Of a stretch of DNA of 64,000 bases, positions 1 to 11,295 are shown piece by piece (the stretch's first letter is position 1; each line of letters starts with the position of its first letter). Source of the stretch: Microbacterium mangrovi (GTDB lineage Bacteria > Actinomycetota > Actinomycetes > Actinomycetales > Microbacteriaceae); NCBI RefSeq assembly GCF_000802305.1, contig NZ_JTDK01000006.1, positions 992,001 to 1,056,000 on the forward strand, given 5' to 3'. A program made the translations under genes and the position numbers. A model generated the notes under the pieces. It was given only the letters and a program-made list of their open reading frames with translations. It was not told the DNA's origin and searched no databases.

Positions 1-1
1 G

Positions 2-619
2 GTCGCCGCCGGCGCAGACGAGGCGACCCTCGACACCCATCCCCTCAACCTGCCGCTCATCGACCAGGTGCGCGCCCGGCTCGCGCCCGAGCAGAAGTAC
101 GTGCGCGGGCTCTTCTGCGGCGGCACGCTCTGCGACGAGTCGATGTTCGCGGCTCTCGCGAAGTACGACAACGTCTACTCCAACATCCAGAAGGATCCGG
201 CGCTGCGGATCGGCGCGATGGACGCGTCGCGCGAGCACACCTTCCTCGACATGGGCGATGACGACTTCACCAACGGTCGTCCGCATCCGATGATCGACCC
301 GTCGCTGCGCCTGCAGCGCATCGTGCAGGAGGCCGAGGACCCCGAGGTGGGCGTCATCGCCATGGACTTCGTGCTCGGCTTCGGCGCCCACGAAGACCCC
401 GTGGGCGTCACCATCCCGGCCATCGCCGAGGCCAAGGCCAAGGCGGCCGCCCGCGGTCAGCACCTCGAGATCCTCGGCTACGTGCTCGGCACCGACCTCG
501 ACACCCCGGAGATCGCCGGGCAGATCGCACAGCTGGAGCAGGCCGGCGTGACCATCGCGTCCTCCTCCACCAACCTCGGGCTGCTGGCCCGCGAATTCGT
601 CGCGAAGGGTGACAACTGA
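2..619 (+). CDS. fdrA: FdrA family protein, C-terminal part
   Basis: The frame is open from the window edge, so the N-terminus lies outside; 205 residues are visible. The sequence resembles the C-terminal half of FdrA, an acyl-CoA-synthetase-like (succinyl-CoA ligase fold) protein; a glycine/cysteine segment (GLFCGGTLCDE) and a segment near GAHEDPVGVTIPAI are the recognisable parts. In enterobacteria FdrA works with the YlbE (DUF1116) and YlbF (DUF2877) proteins, and this trio has been assigned to catabolic oxamate carbamoyltransferase in anaerobic allantoin use. Here the stop codon overlaps the start of a DUF1116 gene (TGATG), which supports the same pairing. The substrate in this organism is inferred from context only. 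Confidence 0.8.
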   Translation, partial: VAAGADEATLDTHPLNLPLIDQVRARLAPEQKYVRGLFCGGTLCDESMFAALAKYDNVYSNIQKDPALRIGAMDASREHTFLDMGDDDFTNGRPHPMIDPSLRLQRIVQEAEDPEVGVIAMDFVLGFGAHEDPVGVTIPAIAEAKAKAAARGQHLEILGYVLGTDLDTPEIAGQIAQLEQAGVTIASSSTNLGLLAREFVAKGDN

Positions 620-2040
620 TGAGCGTGAACGAACTGTTCAGCACCGACCTCAAGCCGGTCAACCTCGGCCTCGACATGTTCGCCGACGACCTGCGCTCCC
701 AGGGCGTCGAGCCCGTGCTCATGGACTGGACGCCGCCGGGCGGCGGAGACCCCGAGGTCATCTCGGCACTCAGTCGCCTCGAGGACCCGGCGGTCGCCGC
801 CACGATCGACGCCGCCAACCAGGTGGCCCTCGACCGCATTCTGTCGGCGCAGCCGTTCCTGGAGGGCTTCGGCCAGGCGATCGACACGGTGCCGGGCTTG
901 ACCAAGACCACGATCCTGCACGCCGGTCCGCCGATCGAGTTCACCCGGATGTCCGGCCCGATGAAGGGCGCCGTGACCGGCGCGCTCGTGTTCGAAGGCC
1001 TGGCGAAGGATCTCGACGAGGCGTTCGCGCTCGCCTCCTCCGGCGAGATCACCTTCGACCCGTGCCACGAGCACCAGTCCGTCGGCTCGATGGCGGGCGT
1101 CACCAGCGCCAGCATGTGGGTCCACAAGGTCACCAACCGCACTCACGGCAACACCGCGTACACCAACCTGTCCGAGCAGCTGTCGAAGATCCTGCGCTTC
1201 GGGGCCAACGACCAGTCGGTCATCGACCGCCTGAACTGGATGCGGGACGTCTTCGGTCCGGTGCTGGCCGCCGCCATGGAGCTCAACACCGACGGCATCG
1301 ACCTGCGGCTCATGCTCTCGCAGGCGCTGCACATGGGCGACGAGGCGCACAACCGCAACGTGGCCGGCACCACCCTGCTCATCCAGGCCCTGGCCCCGTA
1401 CATCCTCGAGACGGACTTCACCACGAAGGAGAAGCGCGAGGTCTTCGACTTCGTCGCCTCCTCGGACTACTTCTCCGGCCCGACCTGGATGGTCACGGCG
1501 AAAGCGTCGCTGGATGCCGCGAACGGCATCGAGAACTCGACCGTCGTGACGACGATGGCCCGCAACGGCGTCGACTTCGGCATCCGGGTGTCCGGTACCG
1601 GCGGCCGGTGGTTCACCGGACCCGCGCAGCAGGTGGTCGGGCCGATGTTCGCCGGGTACACACCCGCGGACTCCGGGCTCGACATGGGTGACTCCGCGAT
1701 CACCGAGACGTTCGGCATCGGCGGGTTCGCGATGGCCGCCGCGCCCGCGATCGTCGCGCTCGTCGGCGGCACCGTCGATGAGGCGATGGGCTACTCGCGC
1801 ACCATGAACGCGATCACGACCGGCAACAACCCGAACGTGACCATCCCCGCGCTCGACTTCATGGGCGTGCCGACCGGCATCGACGTGCGCAAGGTCATGG
1901 AGACCGGCATCCTGCCGATCATCAACACCGCCATCGCACACAAGGACCCGGGCATCGGCATGATCGGTGCGGGCATCACCCACCCGCCGGTCGAGGCGTT
2001 CCAGAAGGCGCTGCGCGCCCTCGCGGACACCATCGCCTGA
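619..2040 (+). CDS. DUF1116 (YlbE/YahG family) protein
   Basis: A 473-residue protein of the DUF1116 family, the partner of FdrA in ureide/oxamate catabolism operons. It is translationally coupled to the upstream fdrA gene through a TGATG overlap. Its length matches the family, and there is no signal peptide. By analogy with enterobacterial YlbE it may be a subunit of an oxamate carbamoyltransferase that yields carbamoyl phosphate, but no carbamate kinase or DUF2877 gene lies downstream, so those partners would have to be upstream of the window or absent. The gene is followed immediately by a strong palindromic terminator and then by secA on the other strand, so this is the operon's 3' end. 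Confidence 0.8.
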   Translation: MSVNELFSTDLKPVNLGLDMFADDLRSQGVEPVLMDWTPPGGGDPEVISALSRLEDPAVAATIDAANQVALDRILSAQPFLEGFGQAIDTVPGLTKTTILHAGPPIEFTRMSGPMKGAVTGALVFEGLAKDLDEAFALASSGEITFDPCHEHQSVGSMAGVTSASMWVHKVTNRTHGNTAYTNLSEQLSKILRFGANDQSVIDRLNWMRDVFGPVLAAAMELNTDGIDLRLMLSQALHMGDEAHNRNVAGTTLLIQALAPYILETDFTTKEKREVFDFVASSDYFSGPTWMVTAKASLDAANGIENSTVVTTMARNGVDFGIRVSGTGGRWFTGPAQQVVGPMFAGYTPADSGLDMGDSAITETFGIGGFAMAAAPAIVALVGGTVDEAMGYSRTMNAITTGNNPNVTIPALDFMGVPTGIDVRKVMETGILPIINTAIAHKDPGIGMIGAGITHPPVEAFQKALRALADTIA

Positions 2041-2052
2041 CGCTCACCGCGA

Positions 2053-2096
2053 ACGACGGAGGGGCGGTTCCCGATCGGGAACCGCCCCTCCGTCGT
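2053..2096. terminator. Bidirectional terminator between DUF1116 gene and secA
   Basis: A perfect 44-base palindrome centred at 2074/2075; as RNA it gives about a 20-bp stem with a GATC loop. It lies between two convergent genes and can serve both. There is no long T-run, as is usual in high-GC actinobacteria. Confidence 0.85.
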
Positions 2097-2102
2097 CGCT
2101 GC

Positions 2103-4898
<2,796 letters not shown>

Positions 4899-5040
4899 GG
4901 GGCATCTCCATCTAGTCAGGACGCGATCGGGCGGGTCGCGCACACAATCGCGGGCGCGCGGCATCCGCGCGCACACGATCACCATGTTATCCGTCTGTGA
5001 CTTTGTGCTGGCTCAGAGCCGTGCATCCTGCATTTCCCGA

Positions 5041-5065
5041 TATGTATATACTCGGCAATTACATA
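5041..5065. promoter_or_regulatory. Probable PadR operator
   Basis: Inverted repeat TATGTA-N13-TACATA, 24 bases before the padR start codon. PadR regulators typically bind ATGT...ACAT dyads, and autoregulation at this position is common. The left arm is part of an AT-rich TATGTATATA run that could include the -10 element, so bound repressor would block RNA polymerase. Inference from symmetry and position. Confidence 0.65.
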
Positions 5066-5088
5066 CCGGGAATACCCCAGGAGGCATC

Positions 5089-5709
5089 ATGTCGGTCCGC
5101 CAGTCGCTCCTCGCGATCCTCGACCAGGGACCCTGCTACGGCTATCAGCTGCGCACGGAGTTCGATCGCCGGACCGGATCCACGTGGCCCCTGAACGTCG
5201 GGCAGATCTACAACACTCTCGAGCGGCTCGACCGCGACGGGCTGGTGGAGAAGGGCGACACCGACGACCAGGGCCACGTCTACTGGCAGATCACCGAGGC
5301 CGGCCGGGCCGAAGTGCGCGAATGGCTCGATTCCCCCGTGGTGCGCAGCGCGGGCACGCGCGACGAGCTCGCCATCAAGCTCGCGGTCGCGGCGACGCTG
5401 CCGGGCGTGGATGTCGCCCACGTCATCCAGGCGCAGCGACGGGCGTCGCTCGCACAGCTGCAGGAACTCAACCGGGCCAAGTACGCCGGACCCGATCCGG
5501 ACGGGCCGGAGGAGCTGGCCTGGTCGCTGGTGATCGACTCCATGATCTTCACGGCCGAGGCCGAGGTGCGCTGGCTCGACCACACCGAGCAGCGGCTCGC
5601 GCTGCATCCGCAGCACGCCATGGCCCTCGAGCTGTCGACCGCACGTCCGAAGCGCGGTCGGCCGAGCGCCCGAACCGATCAGAACGCGGCGGCAGGAGCC
5701 GGGCGATGA
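5089..5709 (+). CDS. PadR family transcriptional regulator
   Basis: A 206-residue PadR-type winged-helix repressor. The N-terminal ~85 residues hold the helix-turn-helix (LLAILDQGPCYGYQLRTEF, then NVGQIYNTLERLDRDGLV and a beta-wing), followed by the C-terminal helical dimerisation region of the longer PadR subfamily. The ATG at 5089 has an AGGAGG ribosome-binding site and gives the family's usual N-terminus. The stop overlaps the start of the ABC ATPase gene (ATGA), so regulator, ATPase and permease form one operon. This arrangement is typical of regulators that sense a toxic compound or antibiotic and control their own exporter; the effector is unknown. Confidence 0.92.
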   Translation: MSVRQSLLAILDQGPCYGYQLRTEFDRRTGSTWPLNVGQIYNTLERLDRDGLVEKGDTDDQGHVYWQITEAGRAEVREWLDSPVVRSAGTRDELAIKLAVAATLPGVDVAHVIQAQRRASLAQLQELNRAKYAGPDPDGPEELAWSLVIDSMIFTAEAEVRWLDHTEQRLALHPQHAMALELSTARPKRGRPSARTDQNAAAGAGR

Positions 5710-6428
5710 AAGGCCCGATCCTGCGCCTGGTCGGCGTCACCCAGCAGTACGGCGTCGGCGAGACCGCCGTGTCGGCACTCTCCGGCGTCGACCTCGAGGT
5801 CGCGCGGGGCGAGCTCGTCGCCATCATGGGCGCATCCGGCTCGGGAAAGTCGACCCTGCTGTCGATCGCCGGCGGACTCCAGCGGCCGACCGGCGGCGAA
5901 GTGATCGTCGAGGGACGCCACCTCTCGACGGCCTCCGCGAAGGAGCTCGCCCAGCTGCGCCGCCGCTCGCTCGGCTTCGTCTTCCAGGACTTCAATCTCA
6001 TCCCCACTCTCACGGCGCAGGAGAACGTGACGCTGCCGCTCGAGCTCGATGGCTTCCGAGCCCGGGTGGCGCGCCGTGCGGGTCGGGATGCCCTCGCCTC
6101 GGTCGGGCTCGAAGACAAGGCCGACAGCTTCCCCGACGACCTCTCCGGCGGACAACAGCAACGCGTCGCCATCGCCCGGGCCGTGGTGGGCGGGCGCCGG
6201 CTGATCCTCGCCGACGAACCGACCGGCGCCCTGGACTCGGTCACCGGTGAGCTGGTGCTGCGGATGCTGCGCACACGGGTGGATGCCGGTGCGGGCGCGA
6301 TTCTGGTGACCCACGAGGCCCGCCACGCGGCGTGGGCCGACCGGATCGTCTTTCTGCGCGACGGTCGGATCATCGATGAGTCGCGGCGGGATGCCGCCGA
6401 CGCCCTGCTGACGGCGAGCGCCCGATGA
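5706..6428 (+). CDS. ABC transporter ATP-binding protein (MacB/LolD type)
   Basis: A 240-residue ABC ATPase. Visible motifs are the Walker A GASGSGKS, the signature LSGGQQQRVAIARA, and the Walker B LILADEPTGALD, the last in the form typical of LolD/MacB-type ATPases that pair with FtsX-like permeases. The ATG at 5706 overlaps the padR stop and the gene's own stop overlaps the permease start, which indicates translational coupling through the operon. It probably powers a mechanotransmission-type exporter or resistance/sensing transporter together with the 923-residue permease. Substrate unknown. Confidence 0.93.
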   Translation: MKGPILRLVGVTQQYGVGETAVSALSGVDLEVARGELVAIMGASGSGKSTLLSIAGGLQRPTGGEVIVEGRHLSTASAKELAQLRRRSLGFVFQDFNLIPTLTAQENVTLPLELDGFRARVARRAGRDALASVGLEDKADSFPDDLSGGQQQRVAIARAVVGGRRLILADEPTGALDSVTGELVLRMLRTRVDAGAGAILVTHEARHAAWADRIVFLRDGRIIDESRRDAADALLTASAR

Positions 6429-9196
6429 GGCGCGGCCGGGGTCGCGCCTGGGCCCGGTGGCAGGTCGCCGGTCGATTGGCGCGGCGTCAGGTCTGGCGCG
6501 CGAAAGGGTCGAGCGCGCTCGTGCTGCTTCTCGTGGCGCTCCCCGTCGCCGGACTCGCCGGCGGAGCGGTCATGGTTCGAAGTCACATCGCCAGCCCGCA
6601 GCAGCGCGCCGACCTCGAACTCGGTCGGACAGGGGCGTGGTTGCAGGTCGTCGGCGGTGCGGATCCGACGCGCACACAGGATCCGCGGCGACCGTATGAC
6701 AACACCGTGGCGCAGGATGCCGACGGAAGACCCGCGAACGCGGAGCGGCCGGCACCCACCAGCCCGGCAAGCGTGCTTCCCGCCGGCACCCGCACCATCG
6801 AGCTGCACGAGCAGGGATCCCTCTTCGTCAAGACGGCGACCGGGGTCGGTCAGGTCGCGGTCACAGCCGGCCCGGCGTGGGACCCCGCCCTCCGCGGTCG
6901 CTACGTCATCCTCGGCGGATCGGCGCCGGCGAATTCAAGCGAGGCGATGGTGACGCCCGGCATGCTGGACCGCCTGGGCGCGAAGATCGGCGACCGGGTC
7001 ACTCTCGCGGATTCGGGCGCCGGCTACACGATCAGCGGCACGATGCGGCGCCTGGACCAGCTCGCATCGGATGAGGAGGTCTACCTGCCCTCGTCCGCAC
7101 TCGGCGACGTCCCCGGCCTGGCCCGGTGGTACACCCCGGACTGGCAGCCGACGACCGCTCAGCTGGCTGATCTCAACCACGCCGGCTTCATCGCGTACGG
7201 TCGCGACCTCGCGACGCGGGCGGCGAACGGCGGCGACAACGAGACATCGCAGAACGTCTGGACGGCCCTGCTGATCGGCACGGTTGCCGCGGTCTTCTGC
7301 GGCTACCTCGTCGTCATGCTGGCGGGGGCGGCGTTCGCGGTCGCCGCACGCCGTCAGCAGCGTTCGCTCGCCGTGGCCGGGAGTGTCGGAGCGACGCCCG
7401 CGGACGCTTTCCGCGTCGTGTTGCTGCAAGGCACGGTGCTCGGCGCCGCCGGTGGACTGGTCGGCGCGACCGTGGGCGTCGGCCTCGCCGCTGCGGTACT
7501 GGCCGTCACCGACAACGGGGCGCTCGATACGTTCTGGGGGAACTGGGGCGTCAAGGTCCCCTGGAGCGTCCTCCTCGGCATCCTCATCTTCGCCGTGGTC
7601 GTGGGCACCGTCGCGGCCATCGTCCCGGCACGGGCGGCGACCAAGGGCGACACGCTCGGCGCCCTTCGTGGCGCGCGTCGGCCGGCCCGGCTGAACGCCC
7701 GCCGCCCTGTCTGGGGCGGACTGCTCATGGTCCTCGGACTCGCCGGCACGGTGGTCGGCGGCCTCACCCTCGCCGCGCTGAACCTGCACGAGCCCGTCGA
7801 GGACGAGCTGCCGCTGCGGTCCATCGCCCTGTGGGCGGTCGTGCTCAGCCCGGTCGTCTTCCAGATCGGGATGCTGCTGGCCGGGCACTGGGTGCTCACC
7901 GGGATCGCACGGGTGGCATCCCGCCTGGGATTCGCGCCACGACTCGCGAGCCGCGACGCCGCGGCCAATCCGTCCCGCGTGATCCCCGCCTTCGCAGCGA
8001 TTGCGGTATGCGTGTTCCTGGCGTCATTCGCGCTGAGTGCGACCGCCACGTCGTCTGCTGCAAACTCGCGCATGTACTCCTGGAGCGGCCCGCTCGGCAG
8101 CGTGCAGGTTTCGGCATGGGGACAGGATGCCTCCCATGCCACCACCACCCTGCGCACCATCGACGATCTCCTTGCTCCCACGAATCCCACGTCCACGATC
8201 GTCCAGTACTTTCCGCAGGATGCTCCGACCGATCCCGGAACGGGCATCGGCGACCCGCACTTCGGCGTGTGGGCGACGTCTTCGCCGTGCAACGGATGTG
8301 CGACCGGAGACGCCGTCGTCTCGCCGGGGGCGGTGTCGGTGGTCGACCCCGACAAGCTGGGCGCGCTGCTCGATGTGTCGGTCCCGGCGCGGATCGTGGA
8401 CCTGATGAAGCGTGGTGGCGCGGTCCAGGTCAGCTCGCCCCGCGACCCCTCGATCGGCAAGGAGGGCACGATCACGCTTCAGGAGTGGGCGACGAGTGCG
8501 CTGAACGACTACACGGAACGCATGACGAACCCGTCCGGGACGACCGGCGACCTGCCCCGGCCGAGGCGCTCGATCGAGCTGCCCTTCACGCGATTCGCCG
8601 CCGATCGAACATCCGGGACCGCCCAGGTGGTCATCGCCCCCGCCACCGCGAAGCGGCTCGGAATGACGGTCGTTCCCCAGTTCGTCGTGGCCGTCTATCC
8701 GCGTCCGATCGACACACCGACGCTGGATCGCCTCACCGCGGCGGCGAAGAACGTGCGGGTCGGGGAGTCCGGAACGCTGGATGTCCGCGCCGAGCGCGGA
8801 CCTGACCCGGCCGCGCCCTGGCTGTGGCTCATCATGGCGGTGGCCGGGGTGCTCGTGATCGGCGCGAGCGCCGTCAGTCTCGGGCTGGCCCGATTCGAGC
8901 GCCGACCCGACGATGCGACACTCGCCGCCGTCGGCGCGAACCGGGGTGTGCGCCGACGCATCAATGCCTGGCAGGCGGGCATCATCGCGGGCATCGGCAC
9001 CGTCGTCGGCACGATTGCGGGAGTCATCCCCGTGTGGGGGCTCCTGTCCGGCAACACGTACTTCCGGTTCGCTCAGGACGTTCCGTGGGTGTGGCTCATC
9101 CTGCTCGCGCTCGGGCTCCCGGCCCTCGTCGCCGTCGTGTCCTGGGCCGTGCCGCCGCGGCATCCGGACCTCACGCGCCGCACCGCGATCGCGTGA
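6425..9196 (+). CDS. FtsX-like ABC transporter permease
   Basis: A 923-residue membrane protein of the long FtsX/MacB-like class. There is one transmembrane helix near residues 29-50, a large extracellular domain to about 275, a block of helices between about 279 and 540, a second large extracellular domain, and three final helices between about 798 and 910. This duplicated layout (two FtsX domains) is common for actinobacterial BceB-like or antibiotic-export permeases. It is coupled to the ATPase by an ATGA overlap. Extracellular segments include a CNGCATG cysteine pair that may form a disulphide. Controlled by the linked PadR regulator. Confidence 0.9.
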   Translation: MRRGRGRAWARWQVAGRLARRQVWRAKGSSALVLLLVALPVAGLAGGAVMVRSHIASPQQRADLELGRTGAWLQVVGGADPTRTQDPRRPYDNTVAQDADGRPANAERPAPTSPASVLPAGTRTIELHEQGSLFVKTATGVGQVAVTAGPAWDPALRGRYVILGGSAPANSSEAMVTPGMLDRLGAKIGDRVTLADSGAGYTISGTMRRLDQLASDEEVYLPSSALGDVPGLARWYTPDWQPTTAQLADLNHAGFIAYGRDLATRAANGGDNETSQNVWTALLIGTVAAVFCGYLVVMLAGAAFAVAARRQQRSLAVAGSVGATPADAFRVVLLQGTVLGAAGGLVGATVGVGLAAAVLAVTDNGALDTFWGNWGVKVPWSVLLGILIFAVVVGTVAAIVPARAATKGDTLGALRGARRPARLNARRPVWGGLLMVLGLAGTVVGGLTLAALNLHEPVEDELPLRSIALWAVVLSPVVFQIGMLLAGHWVLTGIARVASRLGFAPRLASRDAAANPSRVIPAFAAIAVCVFLASFALSATATSSAANSRMYSWSGPLGSVQVSAWGQDASHATTTLRTIDDLLAPTNPTSTIVQYFPQDAPTDPGTGIGDPHFGVWATSSPCNGCATGDAVVSPGAVSVVDPDKLGALLDVSVPARIVDLMKRGGAVQVSSPRDPSIGKEGTITLQEWATSALNDYTERMTNPSGTTGDLPRPRRSIELPFTRFAADRTSGTAQVVIAPATAKRLGMTVVPQFVVAVYPRPIDTPTLDRLTAAAKNVRVGESGTLDVRAERGPDPAAPWLWLIMAVAGVLVIGASAVSLGLARFERRPDDATLAAVGANRGVRRRINAWQAGIIAGIGTVVGTIAGVIPVWGLLSGNTYFRFAQDVPWVWLILLALGLPALVAVVSWAVPPRHPDLTRRTAIA

Positions 9197-9211
9197 ACCG
9201 TCCCTGCGTTT

Positions 9212-9288
9212 CGCGCCGAGACAGGTGAATCCCGCCGAGACCGATCACCGCCGCACCGGTCTCGGCGGCGAAGGCGTGTCTCGGCGCG
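9212..9288. repeat. Nested intergenic inverted repeat
   Basis: Four copies of a CGCCGAGAC-type element in 77 bases, two forward then two reverse. The outer arms (9212-9223 and 9277-9288, CGCGCCGAGACA and its complement) are perfect, and so are the inner arms (9232-9242 and 9258-9268, CCGCCGAGACC and its complement). It lies just after the permease gene and can act as its terminator, but the nested architecture is more elaborate than a simple hairpin. Confidence 0.7.
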
Positions 9289-9341
9289 TGGCGGAACCGC
9301 GTGATGCATGCCGCATCCGGACGCCGCCCGGCCGCGCAAGC

Positions 9342-9347
9342 TACCCT
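9342..9347 (+). promoter_or_regulatory. -10 box for leaderless DEAD-box helicase gene
   Basis: TACCCT five bases before the GTG start at 9353, with no ribosome-binding site between them. This matches the TANNNT box of actinobacterial leaderless transcripts. Confidence 0.55.
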
Positions 9348-9352
9348 GAGAT

Positions 9353-11140
9353 GTGTCCACTGACGAAATCGCGACCGAAGTCGCCGCACCCTCCGAGCCT
9401 CCGGCCCTGACGTTCTCCGACCTCGGATTGAGCGACGCGGTGCTCAAAGCGCTCCGCGACGTCGGGTACGAGACCCCGTCGGCCATCCAGGCCGCGACCA
9501 TCCCGCCCCTGCTCGAAGGGCGCGACGTCGTCGGGCTCGCGCAGACGGGCACCGGCAAGACGGCCGCGTTCGCCCTGCCGATCATCGACCGGCTCGACCT
9601 CTCGCAGAAGACCCCGCAGGCGCTGGTGCTGGCCCCGACGCGCGAGCTCGCCCTCCAGGTCTGCGAGGCGTTCGAGCGCTATGCCGGCCACTTGAAGGGC
9701 GTGCACATCCTGCCCGTCTACGGCGGTCAGGGCTACGGAGTCCAGCTCTCGGCCCTGCGGCGCGGGGTGCACGTCGTCGTGGGCACGCCCGGGCGCATCA
9801 TGGACCACCTCGACAAGGGCACGCTGGATCTGTCCGAGCTCAAGTACCTCGTGCTCGACGAAGCGGACGAGATGCTGAAGATGGGCTTCGCGGAGGATGT
9901 CGAGACCATCCTGGCCGAGACGCCCGCGACCAAGCAGGTCGCGCTGTTCTCGGCGACGATGCCCGCCGCGATCCGGCGCATGTCGTCGCAGTACCTGAAC
10001 GACCCGCAGGAGATCACGGTCAAGTCCAAGACGACGACGTCCGCGACGATCACGCAGCGCTACCTGATCGTGTCGTACCAGCAGAAGATCGACGCGCTCA
10101 CCCGCATCCTCGAGGTCGAGAACTTCGAGGGCATGATCATCTTCGCGCGCACCAAGAGCGCCACGGAGGAAGTCGCCGAGAAGCTGCGCGCCCGCGGATA
10201 CTCGGCCGCCGCGATCAACGGCGACATCGCGCAGGCGCAGCGGGAGCGCACGGTCAACCAGCTGAAGTCGGGAAAGCTCGACATCCTCGTCGCGACGGAC
10301 GTCGCGGCGCGGGGCCTGGACGTCGAGAGAATCTCGCACGTCGTGAACTTCGACATCCCGACCGACACCGAGTCGTACGTGCACCGCATCGGCCGCACCG
10401 GGCGCGCCGGCCGCACGGGCGACGCGATCAGCTTCGTGACGCCGCGCGAGCGCGGTCTCGTACGGTCCATCGAACGGGCGACGCGCCAGACGCTCACCCA
10501 GATGCAGCTGCCCACGGCCGAGGACGTCAACGTCACGCGACTCGCGCGCTTCGACGACCGCATCACGGAGGCCCTCGGGCAGACCGAGCGCATCGACGGC
10601 TTCCGCGACATCATCGCCCACTACGTGCGCCATCACGACGTACCCGAGACGGATGTCGCCGCCGCGCTGGCCGTCGTCGCCCAGGGCGAGTCGCCCCTGC
10701 TGCTCGACCCCGAACCCGAGCGCCCCGCGCGCGGAGAACGGGCGGAGCGCGAAGGGCGCTTCGACCGGGAAGACGGCCGACGCGACGACCGGCGGCGGCC
10801 GTCGTCCGCGGGCATGGCCACCTACCGGATCGCCGTCGGAAAGCGGCACCGTGTGGAGCCGCGTCAGATCGTCGGGGCGCTCGCCAATGAGGGCGGCCTG
10901 CGTCGCGGCGATTTCGGCGCGATCCAGATCCGTCCGGACTTCTCGCTCGTCGAGCTGCCGGCGGACCTGCCGCGCGAGACCCTCGAGCGCCTCACCGACA
11001 CCCGGATCTCGGGCAAGCTGATCGAGCTGCGCCTCGACACCGGTGCTCCCGTCCGCCGCTCGGGCGATCGCGCCGAGCGCGCTGACCGTCCCCCGCGCAA
11101 GCCCCGCCACTCCGCCGAGCGCCGCCGCGACGACGCCTGA
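9353..11140 (+). CDS. DEAD-box ATP-dependent RNA helicase
   Basis: A 595-residue DeaD/CsdA-like RNA helicase. Motifs in order: Q-motif region near residue 40, AQTGTGKT at 63-70 (motif I), DEAD at 169-172 (motif II), FSATMP (motif III), ARGLDV (motif V) and HRIGRTGRAG (motif VI). A charged Arg/Glu/Asp linker (about 450-485) leads to a DbpA/CsdA-type RNA-binding domain (TYRIAVGKRHRVEPRQIVGA). It is expected to remodel rRNA and mRNA structure in ribosome assembly and cold adaptation. The GTG at 9353 is the likely start; a TACCCT box just upstream suggests a leaderless mRNA. The C-terminal tail is basic. Confidence 0.93.
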   Translation: MSTDEIATEVAAPSEPPALTFSDLGLSDAVLKALRDVGYETPSAIQAATIPPLLEGRDVVGLAQTGTGKTAAFALPIIDRLDLSQKTPQALVLAPTRELALQVCEAFERYAGHLKGVHILPVYGGQGYGVQLSALRRGVHVVVGTPGRIMDHLDKGTLDLSELKYLVLDEADEMLKMGFAEDVETILAETPATKQVALFSATMPAAIRRMSSQYLNDPQEITVKSKTTTSATITQRYLIVSYQQKIDALTRILEVENFEGMIIFARTKSATEEVAEKLRARGYSAAAINGDIAQAQRERTVNQLKSGKLDILVATDVAARGLDVERISHVVNFDIPTDTESYVHRIGRTGRAGRTGDAISFVTPRERGLVRSIERATRQTLTQMQLPTAEDVNVTRLARFDDRITEALGQTERIDGFRDIIAHYVRHHDVPETDVAAALAVVAQGESPLLLDPEPERPARGERAEREGRFDREDGRRDDRRRPSSAGMATYRIAVGKRHRVEPRQIVGALANEGGLRRGDFGAIQIRPDFSLVELPADLPRETLERLTDTRISGKLIELRLDTGAPVRRSGDRAERADRPPRKPRHSAERRRDDA

Positions 11141-11149
11141 CGTCGAGGA

Positions 11150-11251
11150 TCAGCGGCCGCGACGGCGCCACCAGGCGTACGCGGCCGCGATCACCACGAT
11201 CACGGTGCCGAGCCCGGCGATGAGGAACACGTCGGAGAGATCGGACGACAT
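11150..11251 (-). CDS. Small single-pass membrane peptide, 33 residues
   Basis: Hidden short gene. The frame from ATG 11251 encodes 33 residues: a short polar N-terminus with two acidic residues (MSSDLSDV), one strongly hydrophobic helix of about 20 residues, then WWRRRGR before the stop. By the positive-inside rule it would sit N-out/C-in. A good GAGGAG ribosome-binding site lies 6 bases before the ATG. It starts 44 bases after the amidohydrolase stop on the same strand and is probably its operon partner. No family recognised; similar tiny membrane proteins are common and often escape annotation. Confidence 0.6.
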   Translation of the reverse strand: MSSDLSDVFLIAGLGTVIVVIAAAYAWWRRRGR

Positions 11252-11295
11252 GGTTGCTCCTCGTGGTCTCGTCGCGCTCGGCGGGTCCCGGCCGG

